A DNA stretch of 58,549 nucleotides from Candidatus Rifleibacteriota bacterium (GCA_015233155.1 JADFYG010000040.1:476-59024), one strand, 5' to 3'; shown: positions 15,989 through 24,850, counted from the first letter of the stretch. Numbers and translations are program-made. The notes: generated from the letters alone by a model not told the origin.

Positions 15989-18085
15989 TTGCTGCATAAT
16001 AAATCCGGAAGTGTGATTTTCCCGATCGTGATGGCGGTTCTGCTTATTCTCGGCGCTCTCGGATTTTCGCTTTATCGTTCCATGACGGAAAAAGCGAACT
16101 TTGTAAACGCCCATGCAAATGCCGCACTGCTCGATTTCGCCGCCATGGAAATGGAGGCGGTGATTTTCGACGAACTGGGAAAGCAGCTCAAAAAATCTGA
16201 CAGCAGCATATTTAAGGATTTGTTGAAAACGGCAACAGATGCAACAGAGTTGGATGTTTCCGGATATAACGGCCTGTGGGACAAGAAATTTTCATTTCTT
16301 GGCAAAAAAGAGTTTGCCAGATTGTCATGGTCCTCCACAGTCAAATTCGTCAACTTTTCAGGACTGGCTGGTACAGGAAAGTGGAATGATCCTTTCGAAA
16401 AACTTTGTCGCATAAATGTCGATCTCGATCTTTCCATCGGACATATTGCTTCCAAAAAATTGCGTAAACTCTATCAGTTCAGTCGTCCATGCAAGCTGCA
16501 ACGGCTCGGCCTGCCGGTGGTTTCCAAATTTTCGCTATTTGTCAAAAATCCGGAAAAAACCAATGGAAACACCGAAGGATACAATTGTTTCGAAAATATG
16601 CATGACGGGAATCCCACTCAGGCGAATTATTCCGGCACGCAGAAGAGCATGCCGCTCATTCTATTCAATTCAACTAAAGTGGGCCTGACTGATATCACAG
16701 ATGCCGGATATGTTTTTCTTGGTGGTCAGGAAGATATAGAACTTCATACCACGGCCGGAAATCATCCGGATTACGGGGAGTCCTTTCTTTTTTGCAGCAT
16801 GAGCAAACCGCTTTCAAGCGTTATCGTATTCGATATGAATGTTTTGCCGTCAACGGCAGCTTTTGCACCGGCGGGAATACAGCTTGCGACCTCCCCTTCA
16901 ACATTGCAGGGAGTGCTTGGAATAAGATCAGTGGTCTTTGGTTTTTATTCCGTTAATAATCTGGGCGAGAGCATGAATTATCTGGACACCTTGAGCCGGT
17001 GGTTCGATCCTTCAAATATGGTGACCATGAATTCTTCTTTTCTTCATATTTACGGAAGCATGTCGAATCCTACTCCGACGATGGTTCTTGGAAGGGTGAA
17101 GCGCACGTATGCGCGCTATGCAAAGCTGGTTGCCCGTCTGGCCGGCCGCCAGGATGTACAGGGAGTATGCTGGCTCAAAAATCCCGCGCCAATGAATAAT
17201 ACCGCGGGACAATCATTGGACTCCTGGAGTCAGGTGCCGTTTCCCGGTAGTTTAGACGACAAGAAAACCGGAATATCATACAGTGTGGCTACAGCCGCAC
17301 TGAGCATGATCAGTCTGTTTGGCAGTCCATCCGCTCCTGCCACGGCGTGGAGTTCCTATCTGGATTATGCATCGGGCCTGTGCAATGAAGAATATAACAG
17401 AGTGTATGAGTATGTTTTCCGAAAAGATGATGACAAGGATTTTCCACCATCCAAGAAAACATTTGAAGCAAAGTTCGGCACGTATCAACAGACAGGTGAA
17501 ACATTTGCTTTAACCAGGAAAAATACGGGTAATACGCTTTTTCAATCGGATTTAAACAAGATTTCCACCTTAGATCTGTTGAAAGATCGTATCAGCATCC
17601 AGGTCAGGGACCAGGCTGAATTCGATCAACTGTTCAAAAACGACGACGGATCATATGATCTGAGAGGACAGGTAATAAAGATTCAGGGGGGAGCCTTTGA
17701 GTTCCCTGCCGGAGCCAAAATACATACCTCCGGAATAATTGCGGTTGCGGGAAAAATAAGTTTGAAGGGTGGCGTGACCTGCGATTCAAAAGTTCTTTTG
17801 TCTCTGGTTTCCATCGGCGATAACATCACACTGGAAGGAAGTAACGAAGAAGTCCAGGCAAACCTGGTGGCACTTGATGGAACCGTTGTGAGCGCGTCCA
17901 AGTCGTCTATAAAGATCAAGGGTGGAGTGGCCGTGAACAAACTTTCACCGAAGGATTGGAAATATGGCGGGCAAGTGACATATGACGAGCGTTTCGATCC
18001 GATTCAATCGTCCAGGGAAGACACATATGTGGTCGCCATAGCCGACTATCACGATAGATGGAAAGTTGATCAGGTCACGAAATGA
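15989..18085 (+). CDS. PilX-like pilus-associated protein
   Basis: About 698 residues. The N-terminus NKSGSVIFPIVMAVLLILGA followed by LGFSLYRSM resembles PilX/GspK-type minor pilins, where a short basic leader precedes a hydrophobic helix lacking Glu5. The long middle part is of unknown fold. The C-terminal region (about 560-690) is rich in Gly/Val/Ile strands (GGAFEFPAGAKIHTSGIIAV and onwards), resembling a beta-helix. The start is uncertain: TTG 15989 has AAGAGG 7 bases upstream, while TTG 15956 directly follows the previous stop and has no clear site; there is no suitable ATG. The next gene starts in an ATGA overlap. It probably sits in the inner membrane/periplasm as part of a pilus- or pseudopilus-like assembly. 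Confidence 0.7.
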   Translation: MLHNKSGSVIFPIVMAVLLILGALGFSLYRSMTEKANFVNAHANAALLDFAAMEMEAVIFDELGKQLKKSDSSIFKDLLKTATDATELDVSGYNGLWDKKFSFLGKKEFARLSWSSTVKFVNFSGLAGTGKWNDPFEKLCRINVDLDLSIGHIASKKLRKLYQFSRPCKLQRLGLPVVSKFSLFVKNPEKTNGNTEGYNCFENMHDGNPTQANYSGTQKSMPLILFNSTKVGLTDITDAGYVFLGGQEDIELHTTAGNHPDYGESFLFCSMSKPLSSVIVFDMNVLPSTAAFAPAGIQLATSPSTLQGVLGIRSVVFGFYSVNNLGESMNYLDTLSRWFDPSNMVTMNSSFLHIYGSMSNPTPTMVLGRVKRTYARYAKLVARLAGRQDVQGVCWLKNPAPMNNTAGQSLDSWSQVPFPGSLDDKKTGISYSVATAALSMISLFGSPSAPATAWSSYLDYASGLCNEEYNRVYEYVFRKDDDKDFPPSKKTFEAKFGTYQQTGETFALTRKNTGNTLFQSDLNKISTLDLLKDRISIQVRDQAEFDQLFKNDDGSYDLRGQVIKIQGGAFEFPAGAKIHTSGIIAVAGKISLKGGVTCDSKVLLSLVSIGDNITLEGSNEEVQANLVALDGTVVSASKSSIKIKGGVAVNKLSPKDWKYGGQVTYDERFDPIQSSREDTYVVAIADYHDRWKVDQVTK

Positions 18086-18549
18086 CAAACATAAGTAAGA
18101 GTGCATGGGTGTCTGATGGGCAGAGTCTGGTCGAAATCCTGATCGCCATCACTTGTTTTATTGCTGCCGCTTTGCCTATCGTCAGTATTTTCTCATTCAA
18201 CATGGAAAATACGAAGATCATTTATGCGAAGTCCATCACGTATTCCGCCGCATCAGAACTGCTCAGCCAAGCGGTTTTGATACCTGTGGACCTGCTGAAA
18301 GTAAAAGCAGGTGGAGTGGCTATCAGCACTCCTGAGACCGCGACGGTTTTTTATCTGGTTGACAATAATGAAAAAACCAAATTGTTTTTGACACCTCTTC
18401 CTTCCGGATATATCAGAGAAATCACCATCGATCAGCTGGACAGTGGATTGGATAGTTTTCGAGTTTCCGTGAGCGTAAAGACCCAGGATCAGCCACGTGC
18501 CAATATTGAAATGGCTCAGACGGTTTCACGCAATCTCGGAGGGCGATAG
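18082..18549 (+). CDS. Type IV pilin-like minor pilin (PilV/GspI-like)
   Basis: A 155-residue prepilin. The leader ends in Gly13, followed by QSLVEILIAITCFIAAALPI, with Glu at mature position +5 and a hydrophobic helix, the classic prepilin peptidase site. The soluble domain is about 110 residues with no cysteines after the helix. Size and order between PilX- and PilW-like genes suit PilV/GspI. The ATG overlaps the stop of the PilX-like gene (ATGA), showing translational coupling. Confidence 0.8.
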   Translation: MTNISKSAWVSDGQSLVEILIAITCFIAAALPIVSIFSFNMENTKIIYAKSITYSAASELLSQAVLIPVDLLKVKAGGVAISTPETATVFYLVDNNEKTKLFLTPLPSGYIREITIDQLDSGLDSFRVSVSVKTQDQPRANIEMAQTVSRNLGGR

Positions 18550-18554
18550 CATAC

Positions 18555-19226
18555 ATGCAAAAAAAAAGTGCACGGGTTGCCGTCAGTTTTCTCCGATTTC
18601 GTCGGAATATTGATCGCTGCGCCACGACTCTGATAGAGGTTTTGGTTGTACTTTCCATCCTGGGACTTGCTTTCGGAGCTATATATAAATTTTTTCAACA
18701 CTATACGTCCTCCTATGTCAAAATTGACGACAAACTCGAAAGTGTCGCTGAAGGTTGGCAGGTGATGCGAATGTTGAAAGACGATCTGCTTACAGCGGAT
18801 TGCCCTTCCAATGGCGATATCACGCGTTGGAAGGAGACATTGAAAAATTCAAGCCCTGATTCAAACACCGGCATATTTGAAATCTCCCGGCGTTATGATG
18901 ATCAACTGGGAACGACTTCTTATCATCTCAACAGAAAAAAAGGTGATATCACGCGGGAAGAACGATTTCCCGGAAAAAGTCTGAGATCCAGCCAGCTTCT
19001 GCAAAACAGATGCAGTACATTCAGTATCGATCTTATGACAGAACCAGCGGTAGTCCCACCCGGATCATCACCGAGAACGATATATTTTCGCGTTCATCTC
19101 GAACTGGGCAATGTCAGCAATCCAAAGGCGACTTCCGTGCCACTCATACTGGACACAAATATCATTCCGATCTTTTTGAATCAAAGACTGAGTCACCACT
19201 ATGTTCACGAGGGTATGCCGAACTGA
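18555..19226 (+). CDS. Type IV pilin-like minor pilin (PilW/GspJ-like)
   Basis: A 223-residue prepilin-like protein. TTLIEVLVVLSILGLAFGAI (24-43) is a standard pilin helix with Glu at +5, but the residue before the cleavage point is Ala23, not the usual Gly. The leader is unusually long (23 residues) and basic. Position and length suit PilW/GspJ. It ends 10 bases before the stop of phoU on the opposite strand. Processing by a prepilin peptidase is likely but perhaps slower; no peptidase gene is in the window. Confidence 0.78.
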   Translation: MQKKSARVAVSFLRFRRNIDRCATTLIEVLVVLSILGLAFGAIYKFFQHYTSSYVKIDDKLESVAEGWQVMRMLKDDLLTADCPSNGDITRWKETLKNSSPDSNTGIFEISRRYDDQLGTTSYHLNRKKGDITREERFPGKSLRSSQLLQNRCSTFSIDLMTEPAVVPPGSSPRTIYFRVHLELGNVSNPKATSVPLILDTNIIPIFLNQRLSHHYVHEGMPN

Positions 19227-19236
19227 GGCAAAAAGT

Positions 19237-19905
19237 TCAGAACTTCAGACTGTGATGGCGGACATCCTGACCCTTCTTTATGAAAATGGCGATCTCGGCG
19301 AGATTTGTGGCATGATCGGCTATGCGCTCCAGGGAGCGGCCCATTGAAAGAAAAGCCAGGCACAATTCGACGTTGCGATCGTTTTGCTTGAGTCCCTGTC
19401 TTACCCACTCAAAGAGTTCCTGAAATGCCTCGTCAATAGCATCGTCGGCCTTGAAAATGGACTCAGCCAGCCCTTCGTTCAGCTCCTTCACGGCGAACAA
19501 ACCATCCTTCAGAAGGCTTTTCACCATTGTCTGCATCTCGATGAGTTGCGGTGCCTGTGCCGGTCCCTCTATTCGATTCACTTCCATGATGCGCCGGCAC
19601 ATGGCACATACTTCGTCGCCCGCGCGCTCAAGATCGGCCGCTACCTTGATCGCACCAATAAGACGCCTCAGATCCGATGCAGTTGGCTGGTACAATGCCA
19701 TGATTTTCCAGGCCAGATCATCTATCTTCATCTGCAAACGATTGACGTCCGTTTCAGTTCCGAAAATATCGTCGAATACTTCCCCACGGCCCTCCGCGAC
19801 ATTGCTCGTGCATAATTCAAGCATGGCCAGCACTTTGCTTCCCATGTCATCGATCATCTGCCGCAGCTCATCTATTTCCTGATCCATCTGTCTTTCAATA
19901 AGCAT
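19237..19905 (-). CDS. phoU: PhoU phosphate-uptake regulator
   Basis: A 222-residue, all-helical protein with two PhoU repeats (about 10-100 and 115-205). The repeats include RRLIGAIKVAADLERAGDEV and SLERIADHATNLAEIAIF, matching the metal-binding helices of the family. It links the Pst transporter to the PhoR sensor and restrains phosphate uptake. ATG 19905 has AAGGAG 8 bases upstream; a GTG two codons earlier is too close. It is the last gene of the pst operon, 27 bases after pstB. No phoR/phoB genes lie in the window. Confidence 0.93.
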   Translation of the reverse strand: MLIERQMDQEIDELRQMIDDMGSKVLAMLELCTSNVAEGRGEVFDDIFGTETDVNRLQMKIDDLAWKIMALYQPTASDLRRLIGAIKVAADLERAGDEVCAMCRRIMEVNRIEGPAQAPQLIEMQTMVKSLLKDGLFAVKELNEGLAESIFKADDAIDEAFQELFEWVRQGLKQNDRNVELCLAFLSMGRSLERIADHATNLAEIAIFIKKGQDVRHHSLKF

Positions 19906-19932
19906 CTTCACAACTCCTTGGAGAAAACCTGT

Positions 19933-20754
19933 TTAACCGAATTTTCCTGAAATGTAATCTTCCGTCCGCTGGTCCGTCGGATTTCGGAAAATCTGTTTCG
20001 TATCCCCGAATTCGATCAGTTCGCCGAGCAGCATATAACCGGTCGAATCGCTTATGCGTGCCGCCTGCTGCATGGAATGCGTCACGATCACGATTGTATA
20101 CTTTTTTTTCAACCGCAGGATCAATTCTTCAACTTTTTGTGTCGCAACCGGATCGAGTGAGGAACACGGCTCATCCATCAAAAGTATTTGCGGCTCGAGC
20201 GACATCGCCCGGGCAATGCAAAGTCTCTGTTGAAAATCTGCTGACAGGGATAGGGCGGGAAGATGCAGCGAATCCTTGAGGTCATCCCAAAGGTCGACAG
20301 CTGTAAGACTTTCCTCGACGATCTGGCCAAGCTGGGAAGGATTCGTGCGGCCCGCGATGCGATGACCGAAGACCAGATTGTCATACACGCTGAATGGAAA
20401 TGGATTCGGCTGCTGAAAAACCATTCCCACATCACGCCGTAAATCGGTGACATCGAAGCGGGGATCAAAAATATCGCGGCCGAGAATGCGCAACACGCCG
20501 GTGGCACGATTGCCCTCGGCCAAGTCGGACATCCGATTCATCAGCCTTACCAGTGTCGATTTTCCACAGCCGGATGGGCCGATCAGCGCTGTTACGTGCC
20601 GTTCTTCAATCTTTAGATTGACTTCTTTCAACGCATGAAACAGACCATAGAAAAAATTCAGATGAATGGCTTCTATAATGGGCACACCGACGCAGGATGT
20701 GCCGAAATGCTCGATATGTATGGATGCCGGGTTTCTGGAGGATGCTTCTCTCAT
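19933..20754 (-). CDS. pstB: PstB-type phosphate transporter ATPase with altered signature motif
   Basis: A 273-residue ATPase closely resembling PstB. Walker A GPSGCGKST (59-67), the Q-loop Gln114 (VFQQPNPFPFSV), Walker B LLMDEP with catalytic Glu195, and the switch His226 (VTHSMQQAAR) are all intact. The ABC signature, LSGGQQQ in PstB, here reads LSADFQQ (170-176), so both glycines and the first glutamine are replaced. The neighbouring PstB has the opposite pattern. Together they predict an obligate heterodimer below PstA/PstC. About 25 extra N-terminal residues precede the usual start. The ATG has GGAAGG upstream. Confidence 0.88.
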   Translation of the reverse strand: MREASSRNPASIHIEHFGTSCVGVPIIEAIHLNFFYGLFHALKEVNLKIEERHVTALIGPSGCGKSTLVRLMNRMSDLAEGNRATGVLRILGRDIFDPRFDVTDLRRDVGMVFQQPNPFPFSVYDNLVFGHRIAGRTNPSQLGQIVEESLTAVDLWDDLKDSLHLPALSLSADFQQRLCIARAMSLEPQILLMDEPCSSLDPVATQKVEELILRLKKKYTIVIVTHSMQQAARISDSTGYMLLGELIEFGDTKQIFRNPTDQRTEDYISGKFG

Positions 20755-20779
20755 ATCACCTTCCGATTCAAAAATTGCC

Positions 20780-21571
20780 TTATCCGAATCGACCCGCGAT
20801 GTAATCGTCGGTTCGCTGGTCGTTGGGATTGGTGAAGATCACACGCGTCGGGCCTATTTCGACGAGATCTGACATGAGAAAAAATGCTGTACGATCACCG
20901 ATGCGTGCGGCCTGTTTGGTGTTGTTGGTCACAAGAATGACGGTCGTGCGGTGCTTTATTTTTATGAGCGCCTGTTCAATGGCTGCCGTTGAAACCGGAT
21001 CAAGGGCGGAACAAGGTTCGTCGAGCAGAAGCAACTTTGGTCGCAGAGCCAGGGAACGCGCAATCGAGAGGCGCTGTTTTTGCCCTCCCGACAATCGGTT
21101 CGCGTTCAGGTCAAGCCGGTCTTTTACCTCATCCCACAAAAAAGCCGCCTGCAGCGTTTCTTCTACCAGGCCGTCGAGTTCGTCTCGCCTCGTGATGCCC
21201 GCCAGGCGCGGTCCGAACAGAATGTTTTCCCGGATAGAAAGATCAAGCGCCTGTGGTTTGTCAAAAGTAAATGCCACTTCACGCCGCAGCTGGTATGCGT
21301 CATATGAATCATCATATATATCGCGTCCCTCCAGCAGAATCGTTCCGGTAAGATGCCCACCCCCGGAGACTTCCTGTAGTCGATTCAAAAGCCGCAAAAA
21401 TGTCGATTTGCCCGATCGACTCGGGCCGATCACAGTCAGAATTGTACCAGTTTCCACGACCAGCGAGATATCGTTCAGAGCCTGCACCGACTTGCCGCCG
21501 ATCGGTGAATCGTAGACGAACGAAACCCCTTCTACGCGAAGAATGGGCATCATTGGCGCGTTATCAGTCAT
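20780..21571 (-). CDS. PstB-like ATPase with altered Q-loop and H-loop
   Basis: A 263-residue second PstB homologue. The signature LSGGQKQR (160-167) and Walker B LLLDEP with Glu185 are canonical. Walker A reads GPSRSGKST (49-57, Arg in place of the usual internal Gly), the Q-loop glutamine is Asp104 (TFDKPQAL), and the switch histidine is Asn216 (VTNNTKQAAR). Its own nucleotide site should therefore be impaired, while its signature can complete the partner's site. The ATG overlaps the pstA stop (ATGA), and pstB follows after 25 bases. The C-terminus DQRTDDYIAGRFG matches the partner and PstB generally. Confidence 0.85.
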   Translation of the reverse strand: MTDNAPMMPILRVEGVSFVYDSPIGGKSVQALNDISLVVETGTILTVIGPSRSGKSTFLRLLNRLQEVSGGGHLTGTILLEGRDIYDDSYDAYQLRREVAFTFDKPQALDLSIRENILFGPRLAGITRRDELDGLVEETLQAAFLWDEVKDRLDLNANRLSGGQKQRLSIARSLALRPKLLLLDEPCSALDPVSTAAIEQALIKIKHRTTVILVTNNTKQAARIGDRTAFFLMSDLVEIGPTRVIFTNPNDQRTDDYIAGRFG

Positions 21572-22485
21572 CGCCTGCCCGCACTTTGCATAAGGAGATT
21601 CGCTCCGCTGTTAACCAGTAGAATCAGTAATACCAACGCAAACGCGGTAGTATATGCCATTTCTATCGATGTTCCCTCACGTGCCAGCAGATAGAAATGC
21701 ACGGACATTGAACGAGCCGAATCGAACAGAGATTTCGGCATTTCCATGGAGATGCCGGTAGTGAAGATCACGCAGGCGGTTTCGCCGATCACACGACCCA
21801 ACGCGAGAATGATTCCGGTCAGGATGCCATTCTTCGCCTGGGGAAGTATGATTCGTGTAATTACCTGTGATTTCGTCGCCCCGAGAGAGTAACCGAGTCT
21901 TCTCAAACCATCCGGAACCGCCTTTATTGCTTCTTCTGACGTGCGGAAAATTGTCGGAAGCACCATGCAGGCCAGAGTCAGTCCGCCGGACATGATTGAC
22001 CAGCCCATGCCGAGGCTTACCACGAAGAGCATGAAGCCAAACAGGCCAAAGATAATCGACGGAATTCCGGCCAGACATTCGGCGCCGAAGCGTATTACCA
22101 AAGTGAGATGTCCCTCGCGTGTATATTCGGTCAGATAAACCGCCGTCGCAATGCCGAGCGGAACCGCAATTACCAGTGAGACCAGTGCTAAAAGAGCGGT
22201 CGAGACAAGAATCGGGAAAATTCCGCCTTCGCGACCGAGATTAATCGGCGAGTCGATAAAGAAGCCCGGGGAAAACCGGGGAAGGCCGCGTACTGCAAGA
22301 TATCCGACAATCGAAACCAGAATCGCCGTTACGAAAAAACTGGTCAGGCGGGCGATGCTCATTCCCAGTCGATTATATCGGGCGTTATAACGCGCAGCCG
22401 AAGATGCTTCCGCGGCAGTCGTGGATACTGTGGCCGTCGCGGATACTCTCTGAACTGAATCTGGCCTTGTCGCAGAGTCGATCAT
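21568..22485 (-). CDS. pstA: Phosphate ABC transporter permease PstA
   Basis: A 305-residue inner-membrane permease with about six membrane helices from residue 45 onward, after a polar 40-residue Ser/Thr/Ala-rich cytoplasmic N-terminus. The EAA-type coupling segment contains LRRLGYSLGATKSQVITRII, followed by LPQAKNGILTGIILALGRVI and GETACVIF, typical of PstA. It starts one base after the pstC stop and overlaps the following ATPase gene (ATGA), so the operon is translationally coupled. Confidence 0.93.
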   Translation of the reverse strand: MIDSATRPDSVQRVSATATVSTTAAEASSAARYNARYNRLGMSIARLTSFFVTAILVSIVGYLAVRGLPRFSPGFFIDSPINLGREGGIFPILVSTALLALVSLVIAVPLGIATAVYLTEYTREGHLTLVIRFGAECLAGIPSIIFGLFGFMLFVVSLGMGWSIMSGGLTLACMVLPTIFRTSEEAIKAVPDGLRRLGYSLGATKSQVITRIILPQAKNGILTGIILALGRVIGETACVIFTTGISMEMPKSLFDSARSMSVHFYLLAREGTSIEMAYTTAFALVLLILLVNSGANLLMQSAGRR

Positions 22486-22486
22486 G

Positions 22487-23368
22487 TCAGCGGCGCTTTA
22501 CCAGTAAACCGGCCAGAAGGTTCAGTAGAAATATCATCACGAACAACACAACTCCGGTTGCAAACAGGGCCTTCTGGTGATCCCCGGAAGCATAGGCCAT
22601 TTCGAGGGCGACATTGCTGGTCAGCGTGCGGCATGGATGCAGCGGCGAAGTCGGGATTACAACAGCATTTCCGGCGACCATGATGACGGCCATGGTTTCA
22701 CCCATCGCTCGTCCCATGCCAAGAATCACCGCTGTGACGATTCCGGACCTGGCAGCTGGAAGAGTGACCCGGATAGCTGTTTGCCATGGCGTGGCTCCGA
22801 GCGCGAGTGCGCCTTCCCGATATGATGCGGGAACCGCCCGTAAAGCCTCAAATGTAATGCTTATGATGGTCGGCAGAATCATGACGCCGAGAATGATCGA
22901 TGCGGACAGCACGGAAAAGCCCGTTCCGCCAAACCACTCCCGCACAAAAGGTACTATTACCGTCACGCCGATAAACCCGAATACGACCGACGGAATTGCC
23001 GCCAGAAGCTCTATCATTGGCTTCATAACCGCCCGCGTGAGCGGTTTGGCAAACTCGGACAAATGAACCGCTACAAGCAGTGACAGCGGAACACCAATCA
23101 ACAATGCGCCCAGTGTCACCTCCAGCGTTCCGATGATCATTGGAAAAATGCCGAAAGCGCCTTTAGTCGGAGCCCAGCGTGTACCTAGCAGAAACGCGCT
23201 CACTCCTGTTTTCCAGATCATTGGCAACCCCTCGCGGAACACGAACAGAATGATGAGTGCCAGGATGGAAACCGACGAAAGAGCCATTACCAGCAGCAGC
23301 CGTCGAATGCGCTCTTCCCGGGCGCTCAGCGCGCCAACGGTTTTTGCGGAAAATTCATCGACCGGCAC
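22487..23368 (-). CDS. pstC: Phosphate ABC transporter permease PstC
   Basis: A permease of about 293 residues with six membrane helices and the coupling segment EGALALGATPWQTAIRVTLP, followed by ARSGIVTAVILGMGRAMGET, characteristic of PstC. The GTG at 23368 is preferred because GAGGGG lies 7 bases upstream. An in-frame ATG at 23383 is the alternative and would overlap pstS by 29 bases. Either way the start lies inside the pstS coding end, giving coupled translation. Confidence 0.92.
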   Translation of the reverse strand: MPVDEFSAKTVGALSAREERIRRLLLVMALSSVSILALIILFVFREGLPMIWKTGVSAFLLGTRWAPTKGAFGIFPMIIGTLEVTLGALLIGVPLSLLVAVHLSEFAKPLTRAVMKPMIELLAAIPSVVFGFIGVTVIVPFVREWFGGTGFSVLSASIILGVMILPTIISITFEALRAVPASYREGALALGATPWQTAIRVTLPAARSGIVTAVILGMGRAMGETMAVIMVAGNAVVIPTSPLHPCRTLTSNVALEMAYASGDHQKALFATGVVLFVMIFLLNLLAGLLVKRR

Positions 23369-24212
23369 TGACAAGCCCCTCATCGTGCATTATCTTCGCT
23401 CCATCGCTGCCGAGGATGTAATCAACGAATTCGCGCGCGATCCCCGTCGGCTCGCCTTTTGATACGAGCAGGAATGGTCTGGTCAATCGATATTTCTTAT
23501 TGCGGACAGTTTCAAAATCGGCCTTCACACCGTCAATAACAAGCATCTTCACTTGCGCTGTTACTGCCCCCAATGAAATGAACCCGATGGCATCAGGGTC
23601 TCCGCGAAGAACCTCGCGAACTCCTCCGGTAGAATCTTGTACAAGCGCATACGCGTCGACGGCTTCTTCCCTGCCACCGTCGCCACTGGGCTTCATGACC
23701 ATTTCTTCGAACGCAGAGCGGGTTCCGGAACCTTCTTCTCTGACGATAAGATGTACTGGCCGATCAGACCCGCCCACATCTTTCCACGACCTGTACTGGC
23801 CTGAAAAAAGCCCGCGAAGTTGTTCGAGATCGAGCTTAACGACAGGATTGTCGGGATGGACAATAACCGCAATGGCATCGAAGGCGATAGTGATGGCCGT
23901 GAGAGTTTTCTCATTCGGCTCGTCTTCCTTCAGTCTTCGGGAAGACATGCCGAGTTGGGCCGTCCCGGTCAGTGCCGCCATGATGCCGGCGCTGGAACCT
24001 CCGCCTTCGACATCAATTATTTGATCCGGCCTGTGCTTGCGGAAAGAGTCTGCGATCAGCTCCATGACGGGCTGAACCGATGTCGAGCCGGCAACTGTAA
24101 GGCCTTTGCTATTCTTTCCGCATCCGGGGAGCGATGCCGCTGCCAGTGCAAGCCCTGCAAAAATCAGTATCCTGAGCCTGACACATCTGTTTATGAGTCC
24201 GCTATATTTCAT
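23355..24212 (-). CDS. pstS: Phosphate-binding lipoprotein PstS
   Basis: A 285-residue substrate-binding protein. The N-terminus is a lipoprotein signal ending in SLPGC (Cys31). The mature protein starts with the PstS-typical TVAGSTSVQPVMELIADSF, contains GGGSSAGI near 69 and REEGSGTRSAFEEMV, both phosphate-contacting segments in the family. It captures phosphate in the periplasm for PstCA. It is the first gene of the operon; I see no clear Pho box in the 210 bases upstream. Confidence 0.93.
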   Translation of the reverse strand: MKYSGLINRCVRLRILIFAGLALAAASLPGCGKNSKGLTVAGSTSVQPVMELIADSFRKHRPDQIIDVEGGGSSAGIMAALTGTAQLGMSSRRLKEDEPNEKTLTAITIAFDAIAVIVHPDNPVVKLDLEQLRGLFSGQYRSWKDVGGSDRPVHLIVREEGSGTRSAFEEMVMKPSGDGGREEAVDAYALVQDSTGGVREVLRGDPDAIGFISLGAVTAQVKMLVIDGVKADFETVRNKKYRLTRPFLLVSKGEPTGIAREFVDYILGSDGAKIMHDEGLVSAGR

Positions 24213-24331
24213 GTGGCAAAAGCGTAGCAGAATTCATATCGAAGCGCAACAGCGGAATACTTCGGGATGCACACCTTAAATGGCCGGTCTCGATTATCGG
24301 AGCGCAACTTGGGCTGGAAATTTCAGAGTAT

Positions 24332-24360
24332 TTGACGGCAAACCGGGTCTATGGTAAATA
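24332..24360 (+). promoter_or_regulatory. Possible sigma-70 promoter for the SmbP-like gene
   Basis: TTGACG (24332-24337) and TAAATA (24355-24360) are 17 bases apart, about 60 bases before the ATG at 24423. The -10 box is poor, so this is tentative. Confidence 0.35.
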
Positions 24361-24422
24361 TTCAAATATGGAGTACAGCAAAAGTCTGTCGCTCCAATTA
24401 GATTTTTAGTAGGGAGTATTGT

Positions 24423-24761
24423 ATGAAACGTATTCTTTTTTCGACCCTGGTTGCTGTGTTGTTGGTTACCGGCTTCGTCTATGCTGAAAAGCCGGCCAGA
24501 GATGTCAGTGGCAAGCGACATCCGAATCTCGCCGCCGCCCAGAAGTTTGTGCAAATGGCTTTTGAGAAAATCAGCGCTGCCCAGAAATCCAATGAGTTTG
24601 ACATGGCAGGCCACGCCCATAAAGCCAAAGAGTTGCTTGAGCAAGCCAATAATGAGCTGAAGCTCGCTGCTGAACAAGCGAACAAAGAAAACAATGAAAA
24701 GAAGGAAAACAAAGGCAAGACTCAGAACCAGGCCCCCGTGAATCCAGGACAAGGGCACTAA
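24423..24761 (+). CDS. Small secreted helical protein, SmbP-like
   Basis: A 112-residue protein with a clear signal peptide (1-21). The mature part is a helical hairpin (HPNLAAAQKFVQMAFEKISA, then a segment with FDMAGHAHKAKELLEQA) followed by a Lys/Asn/Glu-rich tail. The spaced histidines and heptad pattern resemble small periplasmic metal-binding proteins of the SmbP type. This is recognition by pattern, so metal binding is inferred. AGGGAG lies 7 bases before the ATG, and a strong terminator follows the stop. Confidence 0.65.
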   Translation: MKRILFSTLVAVLLVTGFVYAEKPARDVSGKRHPNLAAAQKFVQMAFEKISAAQKSNEFDMAGHAHKAKELLEQANNELKLAAEQANKENNEKKENKGKTQNQAPVNPGQGH

Positions 24762-24767
24762 AATATT

Positions 24768-24821
24768 CCTGTGGCGGATTATGCGCGCTCTTCGCCATAA
24801 TTCGCCACAGGTTCTTTTTTT
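24768..24821 (+). terminator. Rho-independent terminator
   Basis: CCTGTGGCGGATTATG and CATAATTCGCCACAGG form a 16-position stem (one mismatch) around a 12-base loop, followed by GTTCTTTTTTT. It ends the SmbP-like transcript. Confidence 0.9.
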
Positions 24822-24850
24822 ATCTCGTCAATTATGATGGCAATACATCC

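Noticed and set aside
20220..20250. Frameshift as the reason for the LSADFQQ signature
   Set aside because: The frame is intact on both sides and the flanking PstB residues align; two compensating frameshifts cannot be excluded but are less likely, especially since the partner shows complementary changes.
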